DNA of 64,000 bases, taken from positions 7,874,001-7,938,000 of the forward strand of contig CP109468.1 in the NCBI GenBank assembly GCA_036227345.1. The letters are read 5' to 3'. The stretch is from Streptomyces sp. NBC_01463 (GTDB lineage Bacteria; Actinomycetota; Actinomycetes; Streptomycetales; Streptomycetaceae). The position numbers and the translations under genes are program-made. A model generated the notes under the pieces. It was not told the origin of the DNA, ran no database searches, and worked only from the letters and a program-made list of their open reading frames with translations. Shown in pieces: positions 1-7,885 of this stretch; the first letter of the stretch is position 1, and every line of letters begins with the position of its first letter.

Positions 1-524
1 CGGACAGCCACCAGTTGGTCGGCCGGGATCCCGCCCAGGTCCGGCGCGTAGTAGTCCTCGATGCCCCTGGCCCATGTGGTCACGGTGACGCGGTCCCCGG
101 CGTCCGGGCCGAAGGCGTCGAAAAGGGCGTGGATGTTCGCCTCCGCGAAGCCGATCGCCGTCATCAGCGACACGAAGAGCGGGCGCTCGATCAGACCGTC
201 CCCGTCGGGGTCGCCGAGTGCGGCGAGCGCCTCGGCGAACTCGGTGATCGTGGGACCGAACCGCTCGGGGTCGAGCACGAACGGACGGAACTCGTCGAGG
301 GAGATCACGCCATCGCCGTTGGCGTCCAACTCCGTTTCCAGCGTGGTCCAGTAACGCCGGAACGCGGCTCGGATGGCCACCCTGGCGCCGTCGTCCGACG
401 CGACCGCCACCTCCAGGACACGTCCCGTCATGAGGTCGAAGTCGTCGGCGTCGAGGACCCCGTTGCCGTTGGCGTCGAAGAGGGAGAAGATCAACTCGAC
501 CCTCTCGGTGGCCTCAGTTCGCAT
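1..524 (-). CDS. EF-hand calcium-binding protein (calerythrin-like), C-terminus cut by window edge
   Basis: Translating the minus strand from the ATG at 524 gives 174 residues that run off the left edge. Three canonical EF-hand loops are visible: DANGNGVLDADDF near residue 16, DANGDGVISLDEF near residue 67 and DPDGDGLIERPLF near residue 102. A fourth, degenerate loop (FGPDAGDRVTVTTW) follows. This spacing fits the calerythrin / sarcoplasmic calcium-binding protein family, cytosolic calcium buffers or sensors of actinomycetes. The protein should end shortly after the edge, since family members are about 170-180 residues. An in-frame GTG nine bases upstream (533) lies closer to an AGGAG sequence and could be the real start. 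It stands alone, with no operon partner visible. Confidence 0.85.
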   Translation of the reverse strand, partial: MRTEATERVELIFSLFDANGNGVLDADDFDLMTGRVLEVAVASDDGARVAIRAAFRRYWTTLETELDANGDGVISLDEFRPFVLDPERFGPTITEFAEALAALGDPDGDGLIERPLFVSLMTAIGFAEANIHALFDAFGPDAGDRVTVTTWARGIEDYYAPDLGGIPADQLVAV

Positions 525-785
525 GTCCGTCACCTGTCTCCTACGGTCCGTCGATCCCGGACTCGGCTCAGTGAGTGCACCTGCGTAACCGTGCAGGGGG
601 AGAAACGTGACGGTGAGGAGACGTCCGCTGCCGGAGGAAGTGAGTTCGCCGACAACCAGTTCGTACGCGCGGGCCAGGCCTGCGGGACGCGGTCGAGGCG
701 TAGTTCAGCGTGACACCCCGGACGCCGCACAGATCGCGTCAGCCGGCCGTCGCACTCGGACCAGCTCGACGCGAGTGCGCCCCGG

Positions 786-1226
786 TCACCGGCGGCCGGT
801 GGCCAGGATGACGAGGAACTGACCGCCGCCCGGCTCGATGTCGGCGGTCACGGGCAGCCCCGGTACCAGCCGGGAGAACCGGTCCACCAGCCAGTCCGCC
901 GCTTCCTGGGCGTCGCGGCGGGTCGGGCACCGGCCCACCATCTCGCGGCCCCCCTTGCGCTCCAGCCTCTGGGCAACGGTGACCAGCGGCGCGGGTTCGA
1001 CCACGTACAGGCTGTCCGGCCAGGCGATGACCACCTTGACCGCGCCCTTGCGGGTGTTGCATCCGCGGTGTGCGAGCCGTTCGGCGACCTTGGCCTTCCG
1101 GTCGGCGGTCCGGCTGTCGACGCTGGGGCCCCGCGGGTCGTTCACCGACTCGTCGGGGTCGACCGCTTCGTCGCAGACCCAGCATCGCCAGCCGTCGCGC
1201 TCGGCCACATCATCAAGAAGACTCAT
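786..1226 (-). CDS. HNH-like zinc-binding protein of unknown function
   Basis: A 146-residue protein starting MSLLDDVAERDGW. It carries a CWVC knuckle near residue 15 and a distal HRGCNTRKG motif near residue 52. Together these resemble the zinc half of HNH endonucleases (CxxC plus HxxCN..KG). I do not see the usual first catalytic His (DH) between them, so nuclease activity is doubtful and it may be a zinc-bound DNA- or protein-binding domain. The C-terminal half (about residues 65-146) has no motif I recognise. A longer reading frame upstream exists, but its extra residues are low-complexity Gly/Arg/Ala. This ATG sits six bases after a TACTTT hexamer with no ribosome binding site, which suggests a leaderless mRNA. 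Confidence 0.75.
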   Translation of the reverse strand: MSLLDDVAERDGWRCWVCDEAVDPDESVNDPRGPSVDSRTADRKAKVAERLAHRGCNTRKGAVKVVIAWPDSLYVVEPAPLVTVAQRLERKGGREMVGRCPTRRDAQEAADWLVDRFSRLVPGLPVTADIEPGGGQFLVILATGRR

Positions 1227-1232
1227 CCGAGC

Positions 1233-1238
1233 AAAGTA
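1233..1238 (-). promoter_or_regulatory. Candidate -10 box (TACTTT) for a leaderless transcript
   Basis: On the minus strand TACTTT ends six bases before the ATG at 1226, placing the expected transcription start at or next to the initiation codon. No Shine-Dalgarno sequence precedes that ATG and no good -35 box is visible. Weak evidence on its own, but the same geometry recurs at 16795 and 17846. Confidence 0.35.
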
Positions 1239-1370
1239 GCCTGCCCGGCCGCCGGCCCGCGCATCAGGCCCCGGCAATGTCGTGAGACCGGCCGTCCAAA
1301 GCCGCGACGTCCGGCGAACAACGTCACCGATGCCTTGACCTGCGTGCCGTGCCGCTCGCGCCCGGGGCGG

Positions 1371-2309
1371 CTACTTCTTGATTCCGTGCTGTGCCGCCCA
1401 GTCGTTCGCCACGTCCTCCGGGTCCTTCTTGTCCTTGTCCACCAGGCGGTTGAGCTCGGTGAGGTCCTTGGTCGTCAGTGCGTTGCCGAGGCGGGCGAGT
1501 GCCTTGCGGACCGTCGAGTCGGCCTTGCGGTCGGCGACGAGGGGGACGATGTGCTGGCCGGGGATCAGGTTCCTGGGGTCGGTGAGGACGACCCAGTGCT
1601 CCGCGACGATGTCGGTGTCGGTGGTGAAGAGGTTCGCGACGTCGACGTCGCCCTTCTTCAGGGCGCCCTTGACGAGCGGCCCCGAGGAGTCCAGGGACTT
1701 GAACTCCTTGAACTCCACGCCGTACACGTCCTTGAGGCCCACCGCGCCCACCGCGCGCTTCTTGACCTCGGGCGCCGCGCCGATGACGAGCTTGCCGTTG
1801 TGTTCGGCGAGGTCGGCCAGGGACGTGAGGCGGTACTTCCGGGCGGTCTCGCGGGTGACGACGAAGGCGTCGGAGTCCTCGGCCGTGCCGTAGGGCAGGA
1901 TCTGCAGGCCGCGCGGAAGGGCCATGGCGAGGGCGTTCTGCATCTCGCCCTCCTCGGTGGCCGTGGCCTTGGTGTCGAGGTAGTGGAGCAGGGCGCCCTG
2001 GTATTCGGGCAGCAGGTCGATGTCGCCGCCCTTGAGGGCGGGGATGAGGATCTCGCGGGTGCCGAGGTTGGGGCGGACGGTGGTCTTCACGCCGGCTGCT
2101 TCGAGGGCGGCGGCGTAGAGGTACCCGAGGACCTGGTTCTCGGTGAAGTTGGCGGTGCCGATGGTGACGCCGTCCTTGCTGGAGCCTCCGCCTCCGCCTC
2201 CGCCGCCGGAGCCCTGTCCGTCGAGGGAGGTGATGCCACCGCTGCAGGAGGCGAGTGCGGGGACGGAGGCGGCGGCGAAGAGCCCGCCGAGGAGAGTCCT
2301 GCGGTTCAT
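1371..2309 (-). CDS. Glycine betaine/choline-type ABC importer, substrate-binding lipoprotein
   Basis: A 312-residue binding protein of the OpuAC/ProX (QAT osmolyte) family. It delivers quaternary-ammonium osmolytes such as glycine betaine, choline or carnitine to the membrane permeases encoded upstream. The N-terminus MNRRTLLGG is followed by a hydrophobic stretch and a lipobox ALASC with Cys22, so it should be a lipoprotein, possibly Tat-exported because of the paired arginines. A Gly/Ser linker (about residues 26-44) precedes the fold, which starts at VTIGTANFTENQVLGYLYA. The motif LLPEYQGALL is typical of the family. It is the last gene of a four-gene minus-strand operon in the order ATPase, permease, permease, binding protein. 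The start was chosen for the lipoprotein signal. The exact substrate cannot be read from sequence. Confidence 0.9.
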   Translation of the reverse strand: MNRRTLLGGLFAAASVPALASCSGGITSLDGQGSGGGGGGGGSSKDGVTIGTANFTENQVLGYLYAAALEAAGVKTTVRPNLGTREILIPALKGGDIDLLPEYQGALLHYLDTKATATEEGEMQNALAMALPRGLQILPYGTAEDSDAFVVTRETARKYRLTSLADLAEHNGKLVIGAAPEVKKRAVGAVGLKDVYGVEFKEFKSLDSSGPLVKGALKKGDVDVANLFTTDTDIVAEHWVVLTDPRNLIPGQHIVPLVADRKADSTVRKALARLGNALTTKDLTELNRLVDKDKKDPEDVANDWAAQHGIKK

Positions 2310-2320
2310 GGTGCTTGCTC

Positions 2321-2992
2321 CTAGGCCGACTTGGCGGGGCGGTGGCGGAAGAGGGTGCGCTGGAGTACGGAGAGCGCGAGATCGAGTACGACGGCGACGA
2401 CCGCCACGAGCACGGCGCCGCCGAGCACCTGCACGAGGTCGCGCTGGGCGAGCCCGTCGAAGACGTACCGGCCGAGCCCGCCGAAGGAGACGTACGCGGC
2501 GATGGTGGCCGTCGCGACGACCTGGATGAGCGCGAGCCTGAGCCCGGTCATGATCAGGGGGAGCGCGAGGGGGAGCTCGACCTGGAAGAGGACCTGGTGC
2601 CTTCGCATGCCCTGGCCGCGCGCCGCGTCCCGTACGTCGGGGTCGACCGCGGTCATCCCGGCGTACGTGTTGGTGACGATGGACGGCACGGCGAGCGCCA
2701 CGAGGGCGATGTAGACCGGCCACATGGAGAGGCCGCTGGCGAGGAAGACCAGCACGACGAGCCCGACCGTGGGCAGCGCGCGTCCGAAACTGGACAGGTT
2801 GATGGCGAGGAAGGCGCCGCGCCCGGTGTGTCCGATGAGCAGCCCGACGGGCAGTGCGATGGCGGCGGCGACGAGGGTGGCGAGCAGGGAGTACTGGAGG
2901 TGTTCGGCGAGGCGGTGCCCGATGCCGTCGGGGCCCGTCCACTGTTCACTGCTGACCAGCCAGGCGCCGAGGCCCTTGAGGAGTTCGTACAT
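2321..2992 (-). CDS. Osmolyte ABC importer, permease subunit 2
   Basis: A 223-residue inner-membrane permease of the ProW/OpuB type with about five or six hydrophobic segments. The EAA-loop region appears around DVRDAARGQGMRRHQVLFQV, followed by ELPLALPLIMTGLRLA, the usual signature that contacts the ATPase. It is related to the permease at 2997-3647 but carries a periplasmic N-terminal stretch (SSEQWTGPDGIGHRL) absent from it. Paired permeases of this kind form a heterodimeric channel in OpuB/OpuC-like importers. It starts four bases after the stop of the upstream permease and ends eleven bases before the lipoprotein gene, so co-translation is likely. Confidence 0.9.
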   Translation of the reverse strand: MYELLKGLGAWLVSSEQWTGPDGIGHRLAEHLQYSLLATLVAAAIALPVGLLIGHTGRGAFLAINLSSFGRALPTVGLVVLVFLASGLSMWPVYIALVALAVPSIVTNTYAGMTAVDPDVRDAARGQGMRRHQVLFQVELPLALPLIMTGLRLALIQVVATATIAAYVSFGGLGRYVFDGLAQRDLVQVLGGAVLVAVVAVVLDLALSVLQRTLFRHRPAKSA

Positions 2993-2996
2993 CGGA

Positions 2997-3647
2997 TCAG
3001 GCCCTCTGCTTCTGCCGGCGGGTCCAGGGAGTGAGGACGTACTGGAGGGCGACGAGCAGCGCGTCCGCGACGAGCGCGAGAAGCAGGGTCAGGACGACGC
3101 CGACGATGACGGGGGTGGGGAAGTTGCGCTGGAACCCGTCCGTGAAGAGCTGTCCCAGGCCGCCGTCGCCGATGTACGTCGCCACGGAGACGAGCGAGAT
3201 GGCCATCACCGTCGCGATCCGCACGCCCGCCATGATCACCGGAAGGGCGAGGGGCAGCTCGACGGTGAGCAGGGTGCGCAGCGGCCTGGTGCCCATGGCC
3301 TTCGCCGCTTCCCTGGTCTTGGCGGGGACGGAGTCCAGACCCTCGACGGTGTTCCGCAGGAGCACGACGAGGGTGTAGATCGTCAGGCCGATGACGGTGG
3401 TGGTGCGGGTGAGCCCGCTGACCGGCAGGAGGAGCACGAAGACGGCGATGGACGGGATGGTGAACAGCACGTTCGACAGGCCGAGCAGAAGCCCGCGCAG
3501 TCCGGGTACGCGGTGTGCGATCACGGCCAGGGGGAGCGAGATGACCAGGCCGAGGAGTACGGCGGTGAGGGCGGCCTGGAGGTGGGAGAGCGTCAGGGTG
3601 GTGAGATCGCCGGAGTGGTCGGATATCCACGACCAGTCGACGGTCAT
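2997..3647 (-). CDS. Osmolyte ABC importer, permease subunit 1
   Basis: A 216-residue permease. The start MTVDWSWISDHSGDL was chosen because its ATG overlaps the stop of the ATPase gene as ATGA, a common translational-coupling arrangement. The far longer open frame upstream is an antisense shadow of the ATPase gene. Hydrophobic segments and the EAA-type loop (KTREAAKAMGTRPLRTL, then ELPLALPVIMAGVRIA) match ProW/OpuCB permeases. It should pair with the product of 2321-2992 in the membrane and work with the ATPase encoded just upstream. Confidence 0.9.
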   Translation of the reverse strand: MTVDWSWISDHSGDLTTLTLSHLQAALTAVLLGLVISLPLAVIAHRVPGLRGLLLGLSNVLFTIPSIAVFVLLLPVSGLTRTTTVIGLTIYTLVVLLRNTVEGLDSVPAKTREAAKAMGTRPLRTLLTVELPLALPVIMAGVRIATVMAISLVSVATYIGDGGLGQLFTDGFQRNFPTPVIVGVVLTLLLALVADALLVALQYVLTPWTRRQKQRA

Positions 3648-4687
3648 GCGGCCATCCTGCTCGCCTCGCTGTGCACGTGCCCCGCGTGTTCGTGGATGTC
3701 CTCGCGGGACGTCACGCCGGTGAGGACGCCGTCCGCGTCGATCCGTGCGACCAGGCCGCTCGGCACGGAGACCGACTCGTTGAGGGCCGAGAGGAGCGAG
3801 TCCGTGTCCCGCAGCGGGCGGACCGGGGACTCCGTGTCCGTCTCGGTGTCGCGCCAGGCCAGTGGCTTGCGGGCGGTGTCGAGGGCCAGCTGCCAGCGGG
3901 TGCCCTCGGGTGCGGGCCCCTGGGGGACCTCCGCGAGCGTCGTCAGGGACAGCAGCTTCAGTCCGCGTTCCGCGCCCAGGAAGTCCGCGACGAAGGCGTC
4001 CGAGGGGCGGGCCAGGAGTTCCGCGGGGGTGGCGCACTGGACGAGGTGGCCGCCGGTACGGAAGACGGCTATGCGGTCGCCGAGCCGTACGGCCTCGTCT
4101 ATGTCGTGCGTGACGAAGACGATGGTCTTGTTCAACTCCCGCTGGAGGCGCCGAAGTTCGTCCTGGAGCTGGGTGCGGACCACGGGGTCGACGGCACCGA
4201 ACGGCTCGTCCATCAGAAGTACCGGCGGGTCCGCGGCGAGCGCGCGGGCCACGCCGACGCGCTGCTGCTGGCCGCCGGAGAGCTGATGCGGGTAGCGCTT
4301 CCCGGCGTCGGCGGAGAGGCCGACCGTCTCCAGGAGCTCCGACGCGCGTGCCCGCGCCTTCTTGCGTCCCCAGCCGAGCAGGAGCGGCACGGTCGCGATG
4401 TTGTCCAGGACCGTGCGGTGCGGGAAGAGCCCGGACTGCTGGATGACGTAGCCGATGGAGCGGCGCAGCTCGGCGGCGTCCTGCTCCAGGACGTCCTTGC
4501 CGTTGACCCTGATCGTCCCGGAGCTCGGATCGACCATCCGGTTGATCATCCGGAGCGTCGTCGTCTTTCCGCAACCGGAAGATCCGACGAGGACGGTCAC
4601 GCCACCCTCCGGCATCTCAAGGGTGAGGTCGTGCACCGCCGTTGTGCCGTTCGGGAAGCGCTTGTGGACCTGGTCGAATTGGATCAT
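3644..4687 (-). CDS. Osmolyte ABC importer, ATP-binding subunit with CBS-type tail
   Basis: A 347-residue ABC ATPase of the ProV/OpuCA family. Visible motifs are Walker A GSSGCGKTT (about residues 31-39), Q-loop VIQQSGLFPH, signature LSGGQQQR, Walker B VLLMDEPFG and the switch His in VTHDIDEA. The C-terminal 120 residues contain a CBS-like segment (LVARIDADGVLTGVTSREDI), which in OpuA-type systems senses ionic strength; only one CBS repeat is obvious. The start MIQFDQVHKRF was preferred over an ATG 24 bases upstream because AAGGGA lies about seven bases before it. First gene of the operon. The divergent upstream gene is the ammonia-lyase homologue, with a palindrome between them. Confidence 0.92.
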   Translation of the reverse strand: MIQFDQVHKRFPNGTTAVHDLTLEMPEGGVTVLVGSSGCGKTTTLRMINRMVDPSSGTIRVNGKDVLEQDAAELRRSIGYVIQQSGLFPHRTVLDNIATVPLLLGWGRKKARARASELLETVGLSADAGKRYPHQLSGGQQQRVGVARALAADPPVLLMDEPFGAVDPVVRTQLQDELRRLQRELNKTIVFVTHDIDEAVRLGDRIAVFRTGGHLVQCATPAELLARPSDAFVADFLGAERGLKLLSLTTLAEVPQGPAPEGTRWQLALDTARKPLAWRDTETDTESPVRPLRDTDSLLSALNESVSVPSGLVARIDADGVLTGVTSREDIHEHAGHVHSEASRMAA

Positions 4688-4705
4688 GAGGAGTCCCTTG
4701 CCCGA

Positions 4706-4723
4706 CTGCATATCATCATGCAG
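4706..4723. promoter_or_regulatory. Perfect 6-6-6 palindrome between the osmolyte operon and the lyase-like gene
   Basis: CTGCAT and ATGCAG are exact inverted copies separated by six bases. The site lies 18 bp upstream of the ATPase start codon, so it would be in the transcribed leader or core promoter of the osmolyte operon. About 25 bp further out, TTGACA occurs on the minus strand (4751-4746), a possible -35 box, but I see no matching -10. No regulator gene is adjacent. Confidence 0.45.
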
Positions 4724-4838
4724 AGTTCTCGGTGACTGAATAGATTGTCAATAGGTCGTCGCCGCCCGGACGTAAATCCCCGGTAACAAGTGGCCGCAGG
4801 GCAAGACTGAGCGCCTGATTGAGGAGGAATCACCACTG

Positions 4839-6398
4839 ATGTCGTCTCATATCGTGGACGGGGTCGCCGGCGACAGCGGCGCGATCGTCGTCCTGGACGG
4901 CCGCGGACTGATGGTCGCAGATGTCGTACGTCTGGCCGAATCCGCCGCAAGGCCCGTCCCGGCAGCCGATGGCATGAAGCGTGTGGAGACCTCGTGGAAC
5001 GCCGCTCGGCAGATCGCCTCGTGGGGTCGCGTCTACGGCCGCTCCACCGGCGTGGGTGCCAACCGGAACGAGTCCGTGCCGACGGAGGCGGCCGCCGACC
5101 ACGGCCTGCGACTGCTGCGCAGCCATGCCGGAGCGATCGGCCGGGAGCTGCCCGCACGGCAGGTCCGCGCCATGCTCGCGGTCCGCGCCAACCAGCTGCT
5201 CGCGGGCGGCGCCGGCCTGCGCCCCACCGTCGTCACGGCGCTCTGCGAGGCACTGGAGACCGGCGCCTGCCCGCAGGTCAACGAATTCGGCTCGGTCGGC
5301 ACCGGCGACATCGCCGCGCTCGCGCAGATGGGGCTCGCGCTGGCGGGCGAACACCCCTGGCGGGGAGCGGGGGCGGCGCCAGATCCGCAGCCCCTCGACA
5401 ACAACGACGCCCTCGCCCTGATCAGCAGCAATGCCCTCACCCTCGGCCAGTCCGCCCTGGCCGTGCACGAGCTGCGTGGGCTCATCGCGGCCACGCAGGT
5501 GGTCGCGGCACTGTCCCTGATGGCGATCGACGGTTCGTACGAGGCGTACGCGCTGCCCGTGCACGAGGGGCGGCGGCACGCCGGTTCGTACGCGGTCGCG
5601 GAACGGATGCGGCAGCTGCTCGGCGCACCCGACCGCCCCAGGCCACCGCTCGGCCGGATCCAGGACCCGTACGGGCTCCGCTGCGTGCCGCAGATCCATG
5701 GCCCCGCGCACGACGCGGCGGACGCGCTGGAGGACGTCCTCGCGGTCGAGATCAACGCGGCGGCCGAGAACCCGCTGATCTCGCCGGACGACATGTCGGC
5801 CTACCACCACGGCGGCTTCTACATCGCTCAACTCGCCCTTGCCCTGGACCACTTCAGGCTGGCGGTGACGCAGGTGGCACGCCTGTCGACCTCGCGGCTC
5901 TCGTCGCTGAACGAACCGGGCTTCACCCGTCTGCGGCCGTTCCTCGCGGACGGCGAACCGGCTTCCTCGGGCGTGATGATCCTCGAGTACGCGGCGGGGG
6001 CGGCGCTCGGGGACCTGCGGGCCTTCTGTGCGCCCGCGTCGCTCGGCCACGCGGTGCTCTCGCGAGGCGTCGAGGAGCAGGCCAGCTTCGCCTCGCTGGC
6101 GGCGCGCCAGACGCTGCGGGCGTGCGAGGCGTTCCGGCTCGTCATCGGCTGTGAACTCGTCGCGGCCGTACGGACGTTGCGTCAGCGCGACATGCGGCTC
6201 GACCCGGAACTGCCGGTCGGCCGCGCCTTCGGGCTGGCGGACTCGGTGCTCGATGCGGAGCTGGCCGACCGGCCGTTGACGGACGATGTGACGGTGGCTG
6301 CCGGGCTGCTCGACCGGTTCACCGACCTGTGGCTGGACCTCGGGTCGGGGAGCGGGGCGGCCTTCGACGGCGCGGGTGTGGTCAGGAGGACGCGCTGA
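4839..6398 (+). CDS. Histidine/aromatic ammonia-lyase family protein with altered MIO motif
   Basis: A 519-residue member of the HAL/PAL superfamily by overall layout: RVYGRSTGVGANR near residue 65 (Tyr of the YGxxTGFG loop), a segment around residue 150 aligned with the MIO loop, QDPYGLRCVPQIHG near 283, NAAAENPLI near 306, and a helical C-terminus. The family normally builds its electrophile 4-methylidene-imidazolone from Ala-Ser-Gly within GSVGASGD. Here the DNA reads FGSVGTGDIAALAQ, one residue shorter and with Gly-Thr-Gly in place of Ala-Ser-Gly. The later catalytic stretch QEDHVS is also replaced, by VEEQASF. Classical histidine deamination is therefore doubtful. No hut genes lie nearby; the neighbour is the divergent osmolyte importer. 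The ATG at 4839 follows a GAGGAGG sequence. Confidence 0.8.
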   Translation: MSSHIVDGVAGDSGAIVVLDGRGLMVADVVRLAESAARPVPAADGMKRVETSWNAARQIASWGRVYGRSTGVGANRNESVPTEAAADHGLRLLRSHAGAIGRELPARQVRAMLAVRANQLLAGGAGLRPTVVTALCEALETGACPQVNEFGSVGTGDIAALAQMGLALAGEHPWRGAGAAPDPQPLDNNDALALISSNALTLGQSALAVHELRGLIAATQVVAALSLMAIDGSYEAYALPVHEGRRHAGSYAVAERMRQLLGAPDRPRPPLGRIQDPYGLRCVPQIHGPAHDAADALEDVLAVEINAAAENPLISPDDMSAYHHGGFYIAQLALALDHFRLAVTQVARLSTSRLSSLNEPGFTRLRPFLADGEPASSGVMILEYAAGAALGDLRAFCAPASLGHAVLSRGVEEQASFASLAARQTLRACEAFRLVIGCELVAAVRTLRQRDMRLDPELPVGRAFGLADSVLDAELADRPLTDDVTVAAGLLDRFTDLWLDLGSGSGAAFDGAGVVRRTR

Positions 6399-6453
6399 GC
6401 CGGCGATGAGCGGGCGCCGGGCCGGGGAGGCCGATGACGGCTCCGCCCCGCCC

Positions 6454-6472
6454 GCCCCGGTTGCGCCGGGGC
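6454..6472 (+). terminator. Hairpin downstream of the lyase-like gene
   Basis: GCCCCGG and CCGGGGC pair perfectly around the loop TTGCG. It lies 56 bp after the stop codon and about 100 bp before the next promoter. There is no T-run, as is common in Streptomyces, so the terminator role is inferred from position. Confidence 0.5.
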
Positions 6473-6575
6473 CCGCGCCCGGGGTGCGGACAGCTCGTTT
6501 CGACGTCGTCGACATACGACGACTTGTCCTGAGTGATCCCGGAAGTTCTTCGTGAATCTGCTGGGAGAACACCCC

Positions 6576-6604
6576 TTGACGCCCCTCCGGACCGGACCTA
6601 CATT
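6576..6604 (+). promoter_or_regulatory. Housekeeping-type promoter of the csn operon
   Basis: TTGACG and TACATT are separated by exactly 17 bp, close to the consensus for the main vegetative sigma factor. The predicted start of transcription (about 6611) falls inside the palindromic operator immediately downstream. A repressor bound there would block initiation. Confidence 0.75.
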
Positions 6605-6608
6605 CCTC

Positions 6609-6637
6609 GAATAGATCGGAAAGTGTCCTAACTATTC
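6609..6637. promoter_or_regulatory. 29-bp palindromic operator of the csn operon (probable CsnR site)
   Basis: Centred on base 6623. Eleven of fourteen symmetric base pairs match: outer arms GAATAG and CTATTC are exact, and the inner core GGA/TCC is exact. It overlaps the predicted transcription start and ends just before the ribosome binding site of the ROK repressor gene, the expected arrangement for autoregulation. ROK repressors of sugar operons bind A/T-rich palindromes of this size. Binding by this particular repressor is inferred. Confidence 0.7.
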
Positions 6638-6652
6638 AAGAGGAGTCACTCC

Positions 6653-7825
6653 ATGGCCGCTCCGGTGAGGGGAACTCCGGGTACCCCGCGCACCATGCGT
6701 GCGATGAACGACCGCGCGACCCTGGACCTCCTCGCGGCGCACGGGACCCTGACCCGGGCGCGCATCGGTGAGCTCACCGGGCTCTCCAAGGCGACGATCT
6801 CGCAGATGCTGGAGCGCCTGCAGAGCGCCGGGCTCGCCAGGGCGGTCGGGGCGAAGACCGGTGGCCCCGGTCCGAACGCACTGCTCTACGAGGTCGACCC
6901 CTCCGCCGGGCATGTCGCGGCCCTGTCCGCGGGCCCCACCGGCATCACCGCGATCGTCGCCGACATCGCCGGACGTGAGGCCGGCCGCTGTCACATCGCG
7001 GCCAGTGCCGTCGCCGAGGACGTGCGCCACCGCACCGCCCAGCTCGTCAGCGAGGCCGTCGACGGGGCGCTCGGCCGGGCCGGGCTCGGGCACGACGACA
7101 TCTCCGCCGCCGTCATCGGTACGCCGGGAGCCATCGACCCCCGCACCGGACAGCTCCGCTACGCCCCCCACCTGCCCGGCTGGCACTCCCGCACCCTGCG
7201 CGGCGAACTCGCCGAGGTGCTGGGCACCCCGGTGGACATCGAGAACGACGTCAACCTCGCCGCGCTCGCCGAGCAGTACGACGGGGCCGCACAGGGCCGG
7301 GACAACTACGTGCTGGCCTGGATCGACGAGGGCGTCGGCGCCGCCATCGTGCTCGGAGGAACACTGCTGCGCGGCGCGACCGGGGGAGCGGGCGAGATCG
7401 GCTACATGCCCCTGCCCGGCGCACCCCTCGCGCGTGAGCAGGCGGTACAGACCGGCCGGGACGCCGGGGGCGGCTTCCAGAGCCTCGTCGCCGCGGCCGC
7501 CGTACGACGGCTCGCCGGCGGCGCCGCCTCGCTGGAGGACGCGCTCGCCGACGACTCCGTACGCGAGGAGCTGGCCCGCCGGCTGGCCTCCGGCCTGGCT
7601 TCGGTCGTCGCCGTGGTCGACCCCGACCTCGTCGTGCTGTCGGGCAGAGTCGCCCAGGCCGGCGGCGAACCACTCCGTGCCCTCGTGGAGCAGGAGATGA
7701 CCGGCCTCGCACTTCCCCGGCCCGAGCTCCGCATCAGCGACCTGGACGGCGACCCCATCCTCATCGGAGCCCTGCGCCGCGCCCTCACCCGGGCCCGCCA
7801 CACCGTCTTCGACACCTCCGCCTGA
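6653..7825 (+). CDS. csnR: ROK-family transcriptional repressor CsnR
   Basis: A 390-residue protein with an N-terminal winged helix-turn-helix (about residues 22-70: LLAAHGTLTRARIGELTGLS and KATISQMLERLQSAGL) and a C-terminal ROK sugar-sensing domain (IENDVNLAALAE, GVGAAIVLGG, GGAGEIGYM). The cysteine cluster that binds zinc in many ROK proteins is absent. Position as first gene before an ABC importer, a GH4 enzyme and a kinase matches csnR of S. coelicolor, which represses chitosan-oligosaccharide genes until glucosamine oligomers bind. The ATG at 6653 follows AGAGGAG, and the promoter carries a palindrome over its start site, so autoregulation is likely. The csn assignment rests on gene order and family, not on an alignment. 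Confidence 0.82.
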   Translation: MAAPVRGTPGTPRTMRAMNDRATLDLLAAHGTLTRARIGELTGLSKATISQMLERLQSAGLARAVGAKTGGPGPNALLYEVDPSAGHVAALSAGPTGITAIVADIAGREAGRCHIAASAVAEDVRHRTAQLVSEAVDGALGRAGLGHDDISAAVIGTPGAIDPRTGQLRYAPHLPGWHSRTLRGELAEVLGTPVDIENDVNLAALAEQYDGAAQGRDNYVLAWIDEGVGAAIVLGGTLLRGATGGAGEIGYMPLPGAPLAREQAVQTGRDAGGGFQSLVAAAAVRRLAGGAASLEDALADDSVREELARRLASGLASVVAVVDPDLVVLSGRVAQAGGEPLRALVEQEMTGLALPRPELRISDLDGDPILIGALRRALTRARHTVFDTSA

Positions 7826-7848
7826 TCCCCACCGTCCCCCCTTCCGTA

Positions 7849-7864
7849 CTCCCCAGCGGGGGAG
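7849..7864 (+). other. Intergenic hairpin between regulator and binding-protein genes
   Basis: CTCCCC and GGGGAG pair perfectly around AGCG, 22 bp before the csnE start. It could protect the downstream mRNA or partly terminate read-through from csnR, making the transporter genes differ in level from the regulator. The function is inferred from position. Confidence 0.4.
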
Positions 7865-7885
7865 ACCACCGCAAAGGAAGCCGCC

